Shown: positions 18,177 through 27,253 of the stretch, piece after piece
Layout: the number at the start of each line of letters is the position of its first letter
Numbering within the stretch: the stretch's first letter is position 1
Source: Acidimicrobiia bacterium
GTDB lineage: Bacteria; Actinomycetota; Acidimicrobiia; Acidimicrobiales; Poriferisodalaceae
Length of the DNA: 43,089 nucleotides
Assembly (NCBI GenBank): GCA_022824805.1
Contig: JAJDZE010000193.1
Coordinates: 1-43,089 of the forward strand
Direction of reading: 5' to 3'
Notes under the pieces: generated by a model
What the model was told of the DNA's origin: nothing
What the model saw: the letters and a program-made list of their open reading frames with translations, nothing else
Database searches by the model: none
Translations under genes and position numbers: made by a program

Positions 18177-20573
18177 GTGATCGCCGACGCGTTGGCTGCA
18201 AAGCGCATTGCCATCACCGGTGCAACCGGTTTCTTGGGCACGGCGCTCGTCGAGCGGCTGCTGCGCTCGGTGCCCGATTGCGAGTTGGTGCTACTGGTGC
18301 GGCCGGGCCGCCGCACCGACGTGAACCGGCGTGTGCAACGCGAGATTCTGCGCAACGACGCCTTCGAGCGCCCCCGTGATGCGTGGGGCGAGGAGTTCGA
18401 CGAGATCTGCAGCAGGCGCATCACCGCGGTGTCCGGCGACGTAAGCGTCGACGGCCTCGGCCTCTCCCCCGGCGACCTCGAGCTGCTCTGCGGCTGCGAC
18501 GTCATCATCCACGCAGCCGCCACCGTCAGCTTCGACAGCCCGCTGGACGCATCGATCGAGACCAATCTCCTCGGTCCCAACCGATTGCTCGAGGCCTGCC
18601 AGTCCCAAGGCGCCACGCCGCATTTCATCGCGGTGTCGACGTGCTACGTCGCTGGGAATCGGCGGGGTTCAGCAGCCGAGGTGTTCCTGGCCGACACACC
18701 GTTCTCGATGGACGTCGACTGGCGCGCCGAGGTGTCGGCCGCGCGCCGTACCCGCGCCGATCTCGACGCCGCCAGCCGCACGCCCGAGCGCCTGCGCCGC
18801 TTCCATCGTGATGCACGTGACGAACTCGGCCCCGCCGGCCTGCCGCTGCTGGCCGCCAAGACCGAGCAGTTGCGCCGGGACTGGGTGGACTCCGAGATGG
18901 TCACAGCCGGCCGCAGCCGCGCAACCTCGCTGGGCTGGCCCGACGTCTATACGTACTCGAAGGCGCTGGGCGAGCAGGCGCTGATGGAGCTGCAGGGCGA
19001 TGTGCCCATCTCCATCGTTCGCCCGTCCATCATCGAATCGGCCTTCGCCGAACCGTCGCCGGGCTGGATACGTGGCTTCCGCATGGCCGAGCCGCTGTTC
19101 GTGTCGTTCGCCAAAGGCGAGCTCGACACGTTCCCGGGCTACCCCGAAGGCATCATCGACGTCATCCCGGTCGACATGGTCGCAGCAGCGATCATTGCCG
19201 TGGCGGCACGAGGGCCGGTGCCCGAGCCGGAGGTCTTTCAGGTGGCCTCGGGTGCGGTGAACCCGCTGCGCTTCAAGGTGCTGACCGAGACGACGATGCA
19301 GTGGTTCCAAGACCACCCCGTGTATGACGCCAAGGGTCATCCCACGGCCAGCACCCAGTGGAACTACGCCGGAGCAAGCGGTCTGGAGGAGCAACTCGAC
19401 CGGGCCATGTCGCTGTTCAACACGGCAGAGAAAGTGGTGCACCGCCTGCCGATGCGGGGCCGCAACGACTTCACCATCCGGCTCGCGCAGCGGCGAGCCG
19501 GACTCGAACAGATCCGCGACTACGTCCTGCTGTACGGCGCCTACGGCAAGTGCGAAGCGCTGTACGAAATCGACCGCACGACCGAGCTGTGGGAATCGCT
19601 GCCTGAAGCCGACCGCGAACGGTTTAGCTTCGACCCCCGGGTCATCGACTGGGCCACCTACATCGCCGACGTACACCTGCCCACCGTCATCGCCCAGGCA
19701 CGCGTCAAGACCACGCCCCAACCCCGCACCGGGCCGAGCCGCAACGAGCGCCTGCGCACCGCCGTGCTCGACCCGGCACGCCACTTCGCCGCATTCGACC
19801 TCGAGAACACGCTGATCGCCAGCAACGTGGTCGAGACCTACGCATGGCTCGCAACCCGGCGGCTCGACACCCCCCAGCGAGTGCGCTTCGCCCTGCGCAC
19901 CCTCGCAGAAACGCCCGGCCTATGGCGACGGGACCGCCGCGACCGCACCGATTTCCTGCGCTACTTCTACCGGCGTTACAGGGGTGCGCCGGTGGGCCAG
20001 CTCGACGCCGACGCGGCGGAGATGCTCAGCCACCTGTTCTTGACCAAGGCGTTCCCGGCGGGGCTGCGACGGGTGCGTGACCACCGTGCCGCCGGACATC
20101 GCACGGTGCTCATCACCGGTGCGCTCGAGCTGGCGGTGCAGCCGCTGGCGCCGCTTTTCGACCACATCATCGCAGCGCGCATCGACAGCCGCGAGGGGCG
20201 CTATACCGGCGAGATGATCGATGTGCCGCCCACCGGCGAAGTGCGCGCCCAGATGATGGTGGACTGGGCCGCAGCCGAAGGGCTCGACTTGGCACAGGGC
20301 GTCGCATATGCCGATGCAGCCTCGGACATGCCCATGCTGGAAGCCGTGGGCTACCCGGTGGCGGTCAATCCGGAGACCCGGCTCGTGACCATCGCCGACA
20401 AGCGGGGCTGGCTCTGCGAGAACTGGGAGCGCTCCCCCGGCGGCCCCCGGCCCCTGCTGCCGATCGCGCCGCCGTTCCGGGTTCGCGCCAACACCGACCG
20501 GCTCGACCGCACGCATCGGTCCCGCCGGGCGCGCGCCACGGTCGGGGACATTGCTGAAGGGTCTCGACGGTGA
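18177..20573 (+). CDS. Acyl reductase-like SDR fused to HAD-IB phosphatase-like domain
   Basis: A 798-residue two-domain protein starting at GTG. Residues 1 to about 400 are an extended SDR of the fatty-acyl-CoA reductase/male-sterility type: ITGATGFLGTALVERLL at the N-terminus, TVSFDSPLDASIETNLLG, STCYVAG and YTYSKALGE (YxxxK near 258-262). After a linker, residues about 540-770 are a HAD-IB domain: FDLENTL (motif I), LITGALELAV (motif II), ADAASDMPML (motif IV). In motif I the second Asp of DxDxT is Glu. Plausible roles are reduction of an acyl thioester and dephosphorylation of a lipid phosphate. It overlaps the next gene by four bases. Confidence 0.85.
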   Translation: MIADALAAKRIAITGATGFLGTALVERLLRSVPDCELVLLVRPGRRTDVNRRVQREILRNDAFERPRDAWGEEFDEICSRRITAVSGDVSVDGLGLSPGDLELLCGCDVIIHAAATVSFDSPLDASIETNLLGPNRLLEACQSQGATPHFIAVSTCYVAGNRRGSAAEVFLADTPFSMDVDWRAEVSAARRTRADLDAASRTPERLRRFHRDARDELGPAGLPLLAAKTEQLRRDWVDSEMVTAGRSRATSLGWPDVYTYSKALGEQALMELQGDVPISIVRPSIIESAFAEPSPGWIRGFRMAEPLFVSFAKGELDTFPGYPEGIIDVIPVDMVAAAIIAVAARGPVPEPEVFQVASGAVNPLRFKVLTETTMQWFQDHPVYDAKGHPTASTQWNYAGASGLEEQLDRAMSLFNTAEKVVHRLPMRGRNDFTIRLAQRRAGLEQIRDYVLLYGAYGKCEALYEIDRTTELWESLPEADRERFSFDPRVIDWATYIADVHLPTVIAQARVKTTPQPRTGPSRNERLRTAVLDPARHFAAFDLENTLIASNVVETYAWLATRRLDTPQRVRFALRTLAETPGLWRRDRRDRTDFLRYFYRRYRGAPVGQLDADAAEMLSHLFLTKAFPAGLRRVRDHRAAGHRTVLITGALELAVQPLAPLFDHIIAARIDSREGRYTGEMIDVPPTGEVRAQMMVDWAAAEGLDLAQGVAYADAASDMPMLEAVGYPVAVNPETRLVTIADKRGWLCENWERSPGGPRPLLPIAPPFRVRANTDRLDRTHRSRRARATVGDIAEGSRR

Positions 20574-22159
20574 CTGCGCGCAAGGGCCTCGTGCTCGAGG
20601 TGGATCGCACGACCCCGCCGATCCTGTTCCACCACGGCGAGGGGCTCCGTCTGGAAAAGCTGCCCATCGGCAGCCGGGTCGTCTATCCGAACGAGCCGCT
20701 GGATCCGGTGCGCGATCCCGAACGCGCCATCGCCGAGGCCTTGGCCAATCCGCTGGGCGATCGCGATCCCCTCGCCTCCTACATGCAGCCGGGCATGAAG
20801 CTGACCATCGCCTTCGACGACCTCTCACTGCCGCTGCCCCCGATGGCCGCCCCCGACATCCGCGGCCGGATCATCGAGCAGGTCCTGGACATGGCGGCCT
20901 CTGCCGGCGTCGACGACGTCGAGCTCATCGCTGCGCTTGCGCTGCATCGCCGCATGACCGAAGCAGAGCTGCGCCATGCTGTCGGCGACCGCGTGTACGA
21001 CGCCTTCGCCCCTCACGGCCAGCTCTACAACTTCGACGCCGAGGATCCCGACGAGCTCACCCACCTGGGCACCACCGACGCGGGCGAGGAGGTGGTGATC
21101 TCCAAGCGCGCCGCCGAGTCGGACCTGCTGGTGTACGTCAACATCAACCTGGTGTCGATGGACGGCGGCCACAAGAGCGTCGCCACCGGGCTGTCGCCCT
21201 ACACGGCGCTGCGCCACCACCACAACGTGCACACGATGCTGCACTCGACATCGTTCATGGACCCCGAGAGCTCGGAGCTGCACACGCGCAACTGGCGCCA
21301 GGGACGCCTGCTGGCGGAGGCCGGCGTGAAGGTGTTCCAGATCGAGACGACGCTCAACAACAACGAATTCCCGTCGCCGTACGACTTCCTGAAGCGGCGC
21401 GAGTGGGAGATGACGCCGCGAGACCGCATGATGCTGATGGGCACCAAGACGGCGCTCGACCTGATGTCCCGCCGTCAGGCCCGGCGCATCTTCCAAGGCA
21501 TCCGGGCGCCGTACGGGCTGACATCGGTGCAGGCCGGCGAGGTCGAGGCCGTGCACCGCCAGACGCTGACCCACGTCTACCGCCAGCACTTGGTGCGAGT
21601 GGAAGGCCAGACCGACGTGCTGACGATGGGGCTGCCCTACATCTGCCCCTACAACGTCAACTCGATAATGAACCCGATCCTGGTGGCGTGCCTAGGCCTC
21701 GGCTACTTCTTCAACCTGTACCGGGGCCGCCCGCTCGTCCGCCACGGCGGCGTGGTGATCATGACGCACCCCACCCCGTGGGAGTTCCACCCGGTGCACC
21801 ATCCCAGCTACATCGACTTCTTCGAAGAGGTGCTGGCCGACACCACCGATCCGGCGGTCATCGAGCATCGCTACGAGAAGCGCTACGCCGAGGACGAGTG
21901 GTACCGGCACCTGTACCGCACCTCCTACGCCTACCACGGCGTTCACCCGTTCTACATGTGGTACTGGTGCGCGCATGCACTCGAGCATCTGGGCGGGGTG
22001 ATCATCGTCGGCGGCGACAAAGCCGCCACCCAGCGCATGGGCTTCCGTTCGGCTTCGACGATGAATGATGCGCTCGAGATGGCAACCGACGTGGTCGGGC
22101 GCGACCCCTCGATCACTCATTTCCACAATCCGCCCATGCTGATGGCCGATGTCGTCTGA
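20570..22159 (+). CDS. LarA-like (DUF2088) protein
   Basis: A 529-residue member of the lactate-racemase (LarA) superfamily, whose active members use a nickel-pincer nucleotide. Recognisable are FDDLSLPLPP (82-91, in place of DxTRP), ALHRRMTEAEL with His126, GGHKSV with Lys202 (position of the cofactor-linking Lys) and HHHNVH (216-221). The His normally about ten residues before the Lys is not evident (VNINLVSMD). It is about 100 residues longer than LarA, with a His/Tyr/Trp-rich C-terminal half (PTPWEFHPVHHPSYIDFFEE). No larB, larC or larE is in the window. The start overlaps the previous stop (GTGA) and its end overlaps the acyltransferase start, implying translational coupling. Substrate unknown; a hydroxyacyl lipid is plausible. 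Confidence 0.78.
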   Translation: MTARKGLVLEVDRTTPPILFHHGEGLRLEKLPIGSRVVYPNEPLDPVRDPERAIAEALANPLGDRDPLASYMQPGMKLTIAFDDLSLPLPPMAAPDIRGRIIEQVLDMAASAGVDDVELIAALALHRRMTEAELRHAVGDRVYDAFAPHGQLYNFDAEDPDELTHLGTTDAGEEVVISKRAAESDLLVYVNINLVSMDGGHKSVATGLSPYTALRHHHNVHTMLHSTSFMDPESSELHTRNWRQGRLLAEAGVKVFQIETTLNNNEFPSPYDFLKRREWEMTPRDRMMLMGTKTALDLMSRRQARRIFQGIRAPYGLTSVQAGEVEAVHRQTLTHVYRQHLVRVEGQTDVLTMGLPYICPYNVNSIMNPILVACLGLGYFFNLYRGRPLVRHGGVVIMTHPTPWEFHPVHHPSYIDFFEEVLADTTDPAVIEHRYEKRYAEDEWYRHLYRTSYAYHGVHPFYMWYWCAHALEHLGGVIIVGGDKAATQRMGFRSASTMNDALEMATDVVGRDPSITHFHNPPMLMADVV

Positions 22160-23129
22160 GAAGCCCCCGATCTCCCACCTCGGGGCCAAGCGCGCTCAGC
22201 GCACGAGGGCGTCGGTGACGCGCATCATGCGCGGCACCGAATTCCCGCTGCGGGCAGCCGCGACCCCGCGGGGCGAGGCGCCCCTGCCGGTCAACGTGGG
22301 CGCCAACTACGACACCGACTGGGCACGGCGCTTCCCGGCTCGGGTTGCCCGACGGGTGGCACGCGACACCATTGTCCGCACGCTGGTGCGCTACTACGCC
22401 CAGCCGACGATCAAGGGCGTGGACCGGCTCAGCGAACTCGACGGACCGGCGGTGTTCGCAGCCAACCACCAGAGCCATGTCGATACAGCGGTCATCGCCA
22501 CCTCGGTGCCCGAGCCGTGGTGCAACCGGCTCGTGGTTGGCGCCGCGGCCGACTATTTCTTCGGGAACCGGGCGACCTCGGCGATCTCTGCGCTGTTCGT
22601 CGGCGCCATCCCCATCGAGCGAACCGCGCTCAACCGACAGACCATCGACAAGGCCGTGGCGCTGCTGCGCAGCGGCTGGAGCTTGGTGATCTATCCGGAG
22701 GGCGGTCGTTCCCGCGACGGCTGGGGTCAGCAGTTCCGGCCCGGCGCGGCCTTCCTGGCCAAACAGGCGGGCGTACCGGTGGTGCCCGTGCACATCCGGG
22801 GCACCTTCGACATCTTGCGCAAGGGCCGTGCGTGGCCCCGGCGAGCCCGCTCAGTGATCAATTTCGGCCGCCCGCTGAGCTTCGACGAGGGCGAGAACAA
22901 CCGCCGCTTCACGCGGCGGCTGCAAGCCGCAGTGGAAGGGCTCGCCGACGAGACCGCCACGGGGAACTGGTTCGCGGCCCGCCGGCGCCTGCACAGCGCC
23001 GACAGCCCGGGCCTCGAGGGCCCCACGGCTTCGGCGTGGCGCCGCCGCTGGGCACTCACCGAACCCACGCGGCCCGATGAAGCCTCTGCCGCCGCCGCAG
23101 CCTCAAAGCGCCGCTGGCCCTACGTCTGA
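22149..23129 (+). CDS. PlsC-like 1-acyl-glycerol-3-phosphate acyltransferase
   Basis: A 326-residue lysophospholipid acyltransferase-superfamily protein. Catalytic NHQSHVD (106-112) gives H-x4-D; FVGAIPIER (150-158) and YPEGGRSRDG (182-191) are acceptor-binding motifs, and VPVVPVHIRG is the fourth block. The first 70 residues are basic, with no clear transmembrane helix, so peripheral membrane association is likely. It starts inside the LarA-like gene (11-base overlap), the third member of a coupled operon. A role in acylating a lipid handled by the two upstream enzymes is inferred; conventional phosphatidic acid synthesis is the default alternative. Confidence 0.88.
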   Translation: MSSEKPPISHLGAKRAQRTRASVTRIMRGTEFPLRAAATPRGEAPLPVNVGANYDTDWARRFPARVARRVARDTIVRTLVRYYAQPTIKGVDRLSELDGPAVFAANHQSHVDTAVIATSVPEPWCNRLVVGAAADYFFGNRATSAISALFVGAIPIERTALNRQTIDKAVALLRSGWSLVIYPEGGRSRDGWGQQFRPGAAFLAKQAGVPVVPVHIRGTFDILRKGRAWPRRARSVINFGRPLSFDEGENNRRFTRRLQAAVEGLADETATGNWFAARRRLHSADSPGLEGPTASAWRRRWALTEPTRPDEASAAAAASKRRWPYV

Positions 23130-23272
23130 GCTGGCTCGCTCGCCGACAGGCACATGTTCTAGCTGCGGGGGCGGCAGGCGACTCTGCGACGTCGCAACCT
23201 GCCGGATCGCGGGTCGCTGAAGGTCCTGCCGTCTCCGCAGCGGGCGCACGTACCCGCGCGCCTCGCGGCTCG

Positions 23273-23278
23273 TATCGT
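23273..23278 (+). promoter_or_regulatory. Candidate -10 of the ABC exporter gene
   Basis: TATCGT, 7 bases before the ATG at 23286, with no Shine-Dalgarno sequence between: another leaderless arrangement. Confidence 0.4.
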
Positions 23279-23285
23279 TCGATCC

Positions 23286-25175
23286 ATGCAGTCGATGGCT
23301 TCCGCACACGGCGCGATGGGGCACGACCCAGCCGGTGTGGAAGGACGTCACATTGCGCCGGGCACGGTCCGCCGGGCAGCGGCTCTGGCACGGCCGTACC
23401 GGACGATGCTGTCGGGATTCCTCGCAGCGCAACTGCTCGGAGCGCTGGCGTTCCTGGTGCCGCCGATCCTGTTCGGGCGCATCATCGACGAGGCCATCCC
23501 GGCGGGAGACCGATGGCAGCTCAACGTGCTGGCCGCGATCATCGTGGCCGCAGCGTTCTGCGAGGCCGGCCTGTCGTTCGTCGAGCGCTGGTGGTCGGCA
23601 CGCATCGGCGAAGGGCTGATCTTCGACCTGCGAGTGGGCCTGTACGACCATGTGCAGCGGATGCCGATCGCGTTCTTCACCCACGTGCAGACCGGGTCGT
23701 TGATCAGCCGGATGAACAACGACGTCATCGGCGCCCAGCGGGCGTTCACCGGCACGCTCAGCTCGGTGGTGTCCAACACGATCGTGCTTGCCACGACGCT
23801 CGTGGCCATGCTGGCGCTCGAATGGCGCCTGACGCTGCTCGCGCTGGCGCTGCTGCCGGTGTTCATCGCACCGACGAAGCGGGTGGGCCGGCGGCTCCAA
23901 GCACTGACTCGCCAAAGCATGGAGCACAACGCCGCGATGAACACCGTGATGACCGAACGCTTGAACGTGGCCGGTGCGCTGCTCGTCAAGCTCTTCGGGC
24001 GGCATGAGATCGAGCGGGCCGGGTTCAGCCGCTCGGCGCGCACCGTGCGCGATATCGGTGTGCGCAGTGCGCTCTACGGGCGAGCGTTCTTCATCGGCCT
24101 CAGCCTGGTGGGGGCCGTCGGGGCCGCGATGCTGTACTGGGTCGGCGCGCATCTGGTGATCTCCGGCGCGCTCACGGTCGGGACACTGGTGGCCATGGGG
24201 CTGATGGTGGTGCGGATCTACATGCCGCTGACCAGCCTCACGAACGCCCGGGTCGACGTGATGACAGCGCTGGTCTCATTCGAGCGCGTGTTCGCGGTGC
24301 TCGACCTGCCGAACCCGATTGCCGATCGCTCAGACGCCGTCGAGCTCGACACCGTGGACGGTCGGATCGAGCTGCGCGACGTGACATTCGCCTACCCCGT
24401 CGCAGACAGCCAGATGCTCCTAGAGCTGGGCGGAGCACCTGCGACGCCCCAGCAGCACAGCGACACAGCTACGGGACCGGTGCTCGACAGGGTGTCCGCA
24501 GTCATCGAGCCGGGCCAGACGGTTGCGCTCGTCGGACCGTCGGGCGCCGGCAAGACCACGCTGGCTGCGCTGATCGCGAGGCTGTACGACGTCGACGGCG
24601 GCGCCGTGTCCATCGATGGGCACGACGTGCGCGACGTGACGTCGGCATCGCTGCGATCTCACATCGGCGTCGTCTCGCAGGACCCGCACCTGTTCCACGA
24701 CACCATCGCCGCCAACCTGCGCTATGCACGACCGGGCGCGACCGACGAGGAACTTGCCGCGGCCTGCCGGGCGGCGCACATCGACGAGCTGATCGAGAGC
24801 CTGCCGGAGGGCTGGAACACCGTCGTGGGCGAGCGCGGCTACCGGCTCTCTGGCGGCGAGAAGCAACGTCTCGCAATTGCGCGGGTGCTGCTGAAGCACC
24901 CAGCGATCGTGGTACTCGACGAGGCCACGAGTCACCTCGACAGCGAGAACGAGGCGCTGGTGCAGAGCGCGCTCGCGACGGCGCTCGCCGGTCGCACCGC
25001 GGTGGTCATCGCGCACCGTCTCTCGACCATCGCCGACGCCGACCAGATCCTGGTGCTCGATCACGGGCGTCTCGTCGAGCAGGGTCGCCACCTCGAACTG
25101 CTCGCTGCAGAGGGTCTCTACGCCGACCTGTACCGCACGCTGGTGGGGGCTGATGAGCCTGCTGGCGTCGCCTGA
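23286..25175 (+). CDS. ABC exporter, fused permease and ATPase
   Basis: A 629-residue half-transporter. The transmembrane domain (about residues 30-330) has the type I exporter pattern, including the coupling-helix region FFTHVQTGSLISRMNNDV. The ATPase domain carries Walker A GPSGAGKTT (about 417-425), the Q-loop VSQDPHLFHDTI, signature LSGGEKQRLAIARVLL (about 521-536), Walker B VVLDEATSHLD and H-loop IAHRLS. An insertion near residue 380 interrupts the first ATPase strands. Homodimer formation is likely, as no partner half-transporter is adjacent. It overlaps the VanY-like gene by 23 bases. Lipid or drug export is typical; the cargo is unknown. Confidence 0.94.
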   Translation: MQSMASAHGAMGHDPAGVEGRHIAPGTVRRAAALARPYRTMLSGFLAAQLLGALAFLVPPILFGRIIDEAIPAGDRWQLNVLAAIIVAAAFCEAGLSFVERWWSARIGEGLIFDLRVGLYDHVQRMPIAFFTHVQTGSLISRMNNDVIGAQRAFTGTLSSVVSNTIVLATTLVAMLALEWRLTLLALALLPVFIAPTKRVGRRLQALTRQSMEHNAAMNTVMTERLNVAGALLVKLFGRHEIERAGFSRSARTVRDIGVRSALYGRAFFIGLSLVGAVGAAMLYWVGAHLVISGALTVGTLVAMGLMVVRIYMPLTSLTNARVDVMTALVSFERVFAVLDLPNPIADRSDAVELDTVDGRIELRDVTFAYPVADSQMLLELGGAPATPQQHSDTATGPVLDRVSAVIEPGQTVALVGPSGAGKTTLAALIARLYDVDGGAVSIDGHDVRDVTSASLRSHIGVVSQDPHLFHDTIAANLRYARPGATDEELAAACRAAHIDELIESLPEGWNTVVGERGYRLSGGEKQRLAIARVLLKHPAIVVLDEATSHLDSENEALVQSALATALAGRTAVVIAHRLSTIADADQILVLDHGRLVEQGRHLELLAAEGLYADLYRTLVGADEPAGVA

Positions 25176-26052
25176 CATCCCCTTCCCGCGCTGGCGGCGC
25201 TGCTGCTGGGCGATTGCCGCCCTGACACTCGGTCTGACGACCCTGGTCTTGCCCCGCCCGCTCGGAGCGGCGGTCGCCGAGTCGGGCGCTTGGATTCGCG
25301 AACCGATCATCGGACCGTGGGCACCGCCGCCAGCCCTCGACGAACCCGTGTCGCGATGGCAGGCGCCGGCACCCACAGGCGTCGACTCGCTGTCCTTCCC
25401 GCACTTCACCGGCCCGGAGTTCAACGAGCTGTTCACCACGGCAGAGCTGCCGAACCTGTCGTCGATCTCAGCCCCGCCGACGATCACCGATTCGGCCGAG
25501 ATGGACGAGCAGATCCGTGCCGAGGCCATCGAACGCGGTTACCAGCGCCGGGCACTGCCAGCCGAGTACGCACTGATGCGTCTGATCGACGATGGCTTGG
25601 CGCTGCAGCGTCCCGCCGCCGTGGCGTGGCTGGCCCTCGAACAGGACGCTGCCGAGCACGGCTTCGAGCTGGTGCTCAATTCGGCGTACCGGGGGCACCG
25701 CTACCAGCGAACGGTGTTCTTGCGCCCGCTCGAGACGCCGTATGAGCTCGAGGACGTGGCGGAGCGCCTGAAGATGTCGGCGCCGCCGGGTTACTCCAAG
25801 CACCACACGGGATATGCGATCGACATCGGCCAGGTGGGGCACTCCTACTTCGGCGGCTCGCCGGCCTATGAGTGGATGTCGGCCGACAACTTCGCCAACG
25901 CCAAGAAGCACGGCTGGATCCCGAGCTACCCGCCTGATGGGGGTCGGCAGGGCCCGGTGCCCGAGCCTTGGGAGTTCACCTATGTCGGCGTCGAGGCGAT
26001 CCTGTGCTTCCACCAGCCCCCCGCCAGCGACGATCCTCTCTGCACCAGCTGA
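25153..26052 (+). CDS. Secreted VanY-like (M15) peptidase with altered zinc motif
   Basis: A 299-residue protein with an N-terminal signal/anchor (RRCCWAIAALTLGLTTLVLP) and a C-terminal M15/VanY domain. SKHHTGYAID (215-224) fits SxHxxGxAxD, providing His217 and Asp224 as zinc ligands; NSAYRGHRYQ (176-185) is the usual upstream block. The last motif is EPWEFTYVG (271-279) where family members normally have W-H, so the third zinc-ligand His appears replaced by Glu274. Such enzymes trim D-Ala from peptidoglycan stems outside the membrane. Activity with a Glu ligand is possible but unproven. Overlap with the exporter gene suggests co-expression. Confidence 0.85.
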   Translation: MSLLASPDIPFPRWRRCCWAIAALTLGLTTLVLPRPLGAAVAESGAWIREPIIGPWAPPPALDEPVSRWQAPAPTGVDSLSFPHFTGPEFNELFTTAELPNLSSISAPPTITDSAEMDEQIRAEAIERGYQRRALPAEYALMRLIDDGLALQRPAAVAWLALEQDAAEHGFELVLNSAYRGHRYQRTVFLRPLETPYELEDVAERLKMSAPPGYSKHHTGYAIDIGQVGHSYFGGSPAYEWMSADNFANAKKHGWIPSYPPDGGRQGPVPEPWEFTYVGVEAILCFHQPPASDDPLCTS

Positions 26053-26089
26053 GTACCCGACCGCCTGGGAGCAGCGCCACGTTGGCGAG

Positions 26090-26095
26090 TAGCGT
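26090..26095 (+). promoter_or_regulatory. Candidate -10 of the methyltransferase gene
   Basis: TAGCGT, 7 bases before the ATG at 26103, without a ribosome-binding site; suggests a leaderless transcript. Confidence 0.4.
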
Positions 26096-26102
26096 TCTGC
26101 GG

Positions 26103-27188
26103 ATGGCTGAGACTGCAACCGAGCGGCGTGAGATCGACCCTGACCTCCTGAAGAAGCTCGCCTTCCAAGTGTGGACATACAAGAAGGGCGAGATGGTGTC
26201 GGCGATGCTGCACATCGGCGACCAGCTCGGGATGTTCGCAGCCCTCTCGCAGACCCAGCCCGCTACGAGCCACGACGTGGCTGAGGCGACCGGCCTCGCC
26301 GAGCGGCTGGTGCGAGAGTGGCTCTACGGCGTGGCCGCTGCCGGCCTCGTCACCCACGACGACGGCGCTTTCTCGCTGTCGCCCGAGGCAGAGGCACTGC
26401 TCGTCGATGAGGAAGGCTCGCTGCATTTCGCCATGGGCGCCTTTCGCGGCGGGCTCGGCGACCAGGTCTTGGATCTGATCCTCGACTCGTTCCGCACCGG
26501 CATCGGCATGACCTACGAGCAGCAGGGTCCTCGGGCGGCAGCCGGCCTTGCCCGCACCACCGGGCCATTCAGCCGCCAGAACCTCACCTCGGTCATCCTG
26601 GGCGGTCTCGACGGCGTCGTGGCCAAGCTGGAACGCGGGGCCAAGGTGCTGGATGTGGGCTGCGGAGCGGGCGTGTCAGCCTGCTTGATCGCGCAGAAGT
26701 GGCCCAACACCGAGGTCGTCGGGTTCGATCCGTCGGCCATCGCCATTCAGCAGGCGCAGGATCGTGCCGAGGACGAGGGTCTGGAGAACACGACGTTCGT
26801 CGAGGCCGGCGCCGCCGATGTTCCCGCCACGGGCGACTTCGATCTGGCGCTCACGTTCGACTGCCTGCACGACATGCCCAGGCCCGACGACGCGCTGGAT
26901 GCCATCCGGGCTGCGCTCGACGCCGACGGCACGCTGCTCATCAAGGACATCCGCTCCAAGGGCGACTTCAACCTCGACCAGCGCAACCCGATGCTGGCCA
27001 TGTTCTACGGCTTCTCCATCACGAGCTGCCTGCAGTCGGCGCTGAGCGAGCCGGGCGGCATGGGATTGGGCACGCTCGGTCTCTATCCCGACAAGGCCCG
27101 GGAGATGACCGCCGCCGCCGGATTCACGCGCTTCACCGAGCACGACTTCAGCGACGCCGCGAACCTCTACTACGAAGTGCGCCCCTGA
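26103..27188 (+). CDS. Class I SAM methyltransferase with N-terminal winged helix
   Basis: A 361-residue protein. The start at 26103 is preferred over upstream in-frame codons because the preceding frame overlaps the VanY gene and lacks domain character. Residues about 30-90 form a winged-helix dimerisation domain (GMFAALSQTQPATSHDVAEATGL, LYGVAAAGLV), as in O-methyltransferases. The SAM site is KVLDVGCGAGVSA (181-193) with GFDPS as the acidic-strand motif and LTFDCLHDM as the post-motif. The C-terminal region has LLIKDI and an aromatic tail. Substrate unknown. It lies 50 bases after the VanY gene and before aconitase, apparently as its own unit. Confidence 0.9.
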   Translation: MAETATERREIDPDLLKKLAFQVWTYKKGEMVSAMLHIGDQLGMFAALSQTQPATSHDVAEATGLAERLVREWLYGVAAAGLVTHDDGAFSLSPEAEALLVDEEGSLHFAMGAFRGGLGDQVLDLILDSFRTGIGMTYEQQGPRAAAGLARTTGPFSRQNLTSVILGGLDGVVAKLERGAKVLDVGCGAGVSACLIAQKWPNTEVVGFDPSAIAIQQAQDRAEDEGLENTTFVEAGAADVPATGDFDLALTFDCLHDMPRPDDALDAIRAALDADGTLLIKDIRSKGDFNLDQRNPMLAMFYGFSITSCLQSALSEPGGMGLGTLGLYPDKAREMTAAAGFTRFTEHDFSDAANLYYEVRP

Positions 27189-27218
27189 GAGGCAGGGTCG
27201 ATTTCAGCACTCAACCCG

Positions 27219-27224
27219 TAGTGT
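27219..27224 (+). promoter_or_regulatory. Candidate -10 of the aconitase gene
   Basis: TAGTGT fits TAnnnT and would give a leader of roughly 22 bases containing the GGGAGG ribosome-binding site ahead of the ATG at 27254. No -35 is obvious. Confidence 0.35.
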
Positions 27225-27253
27225 CGTAGGGCGCCGACGAAACGGGAGGACAT

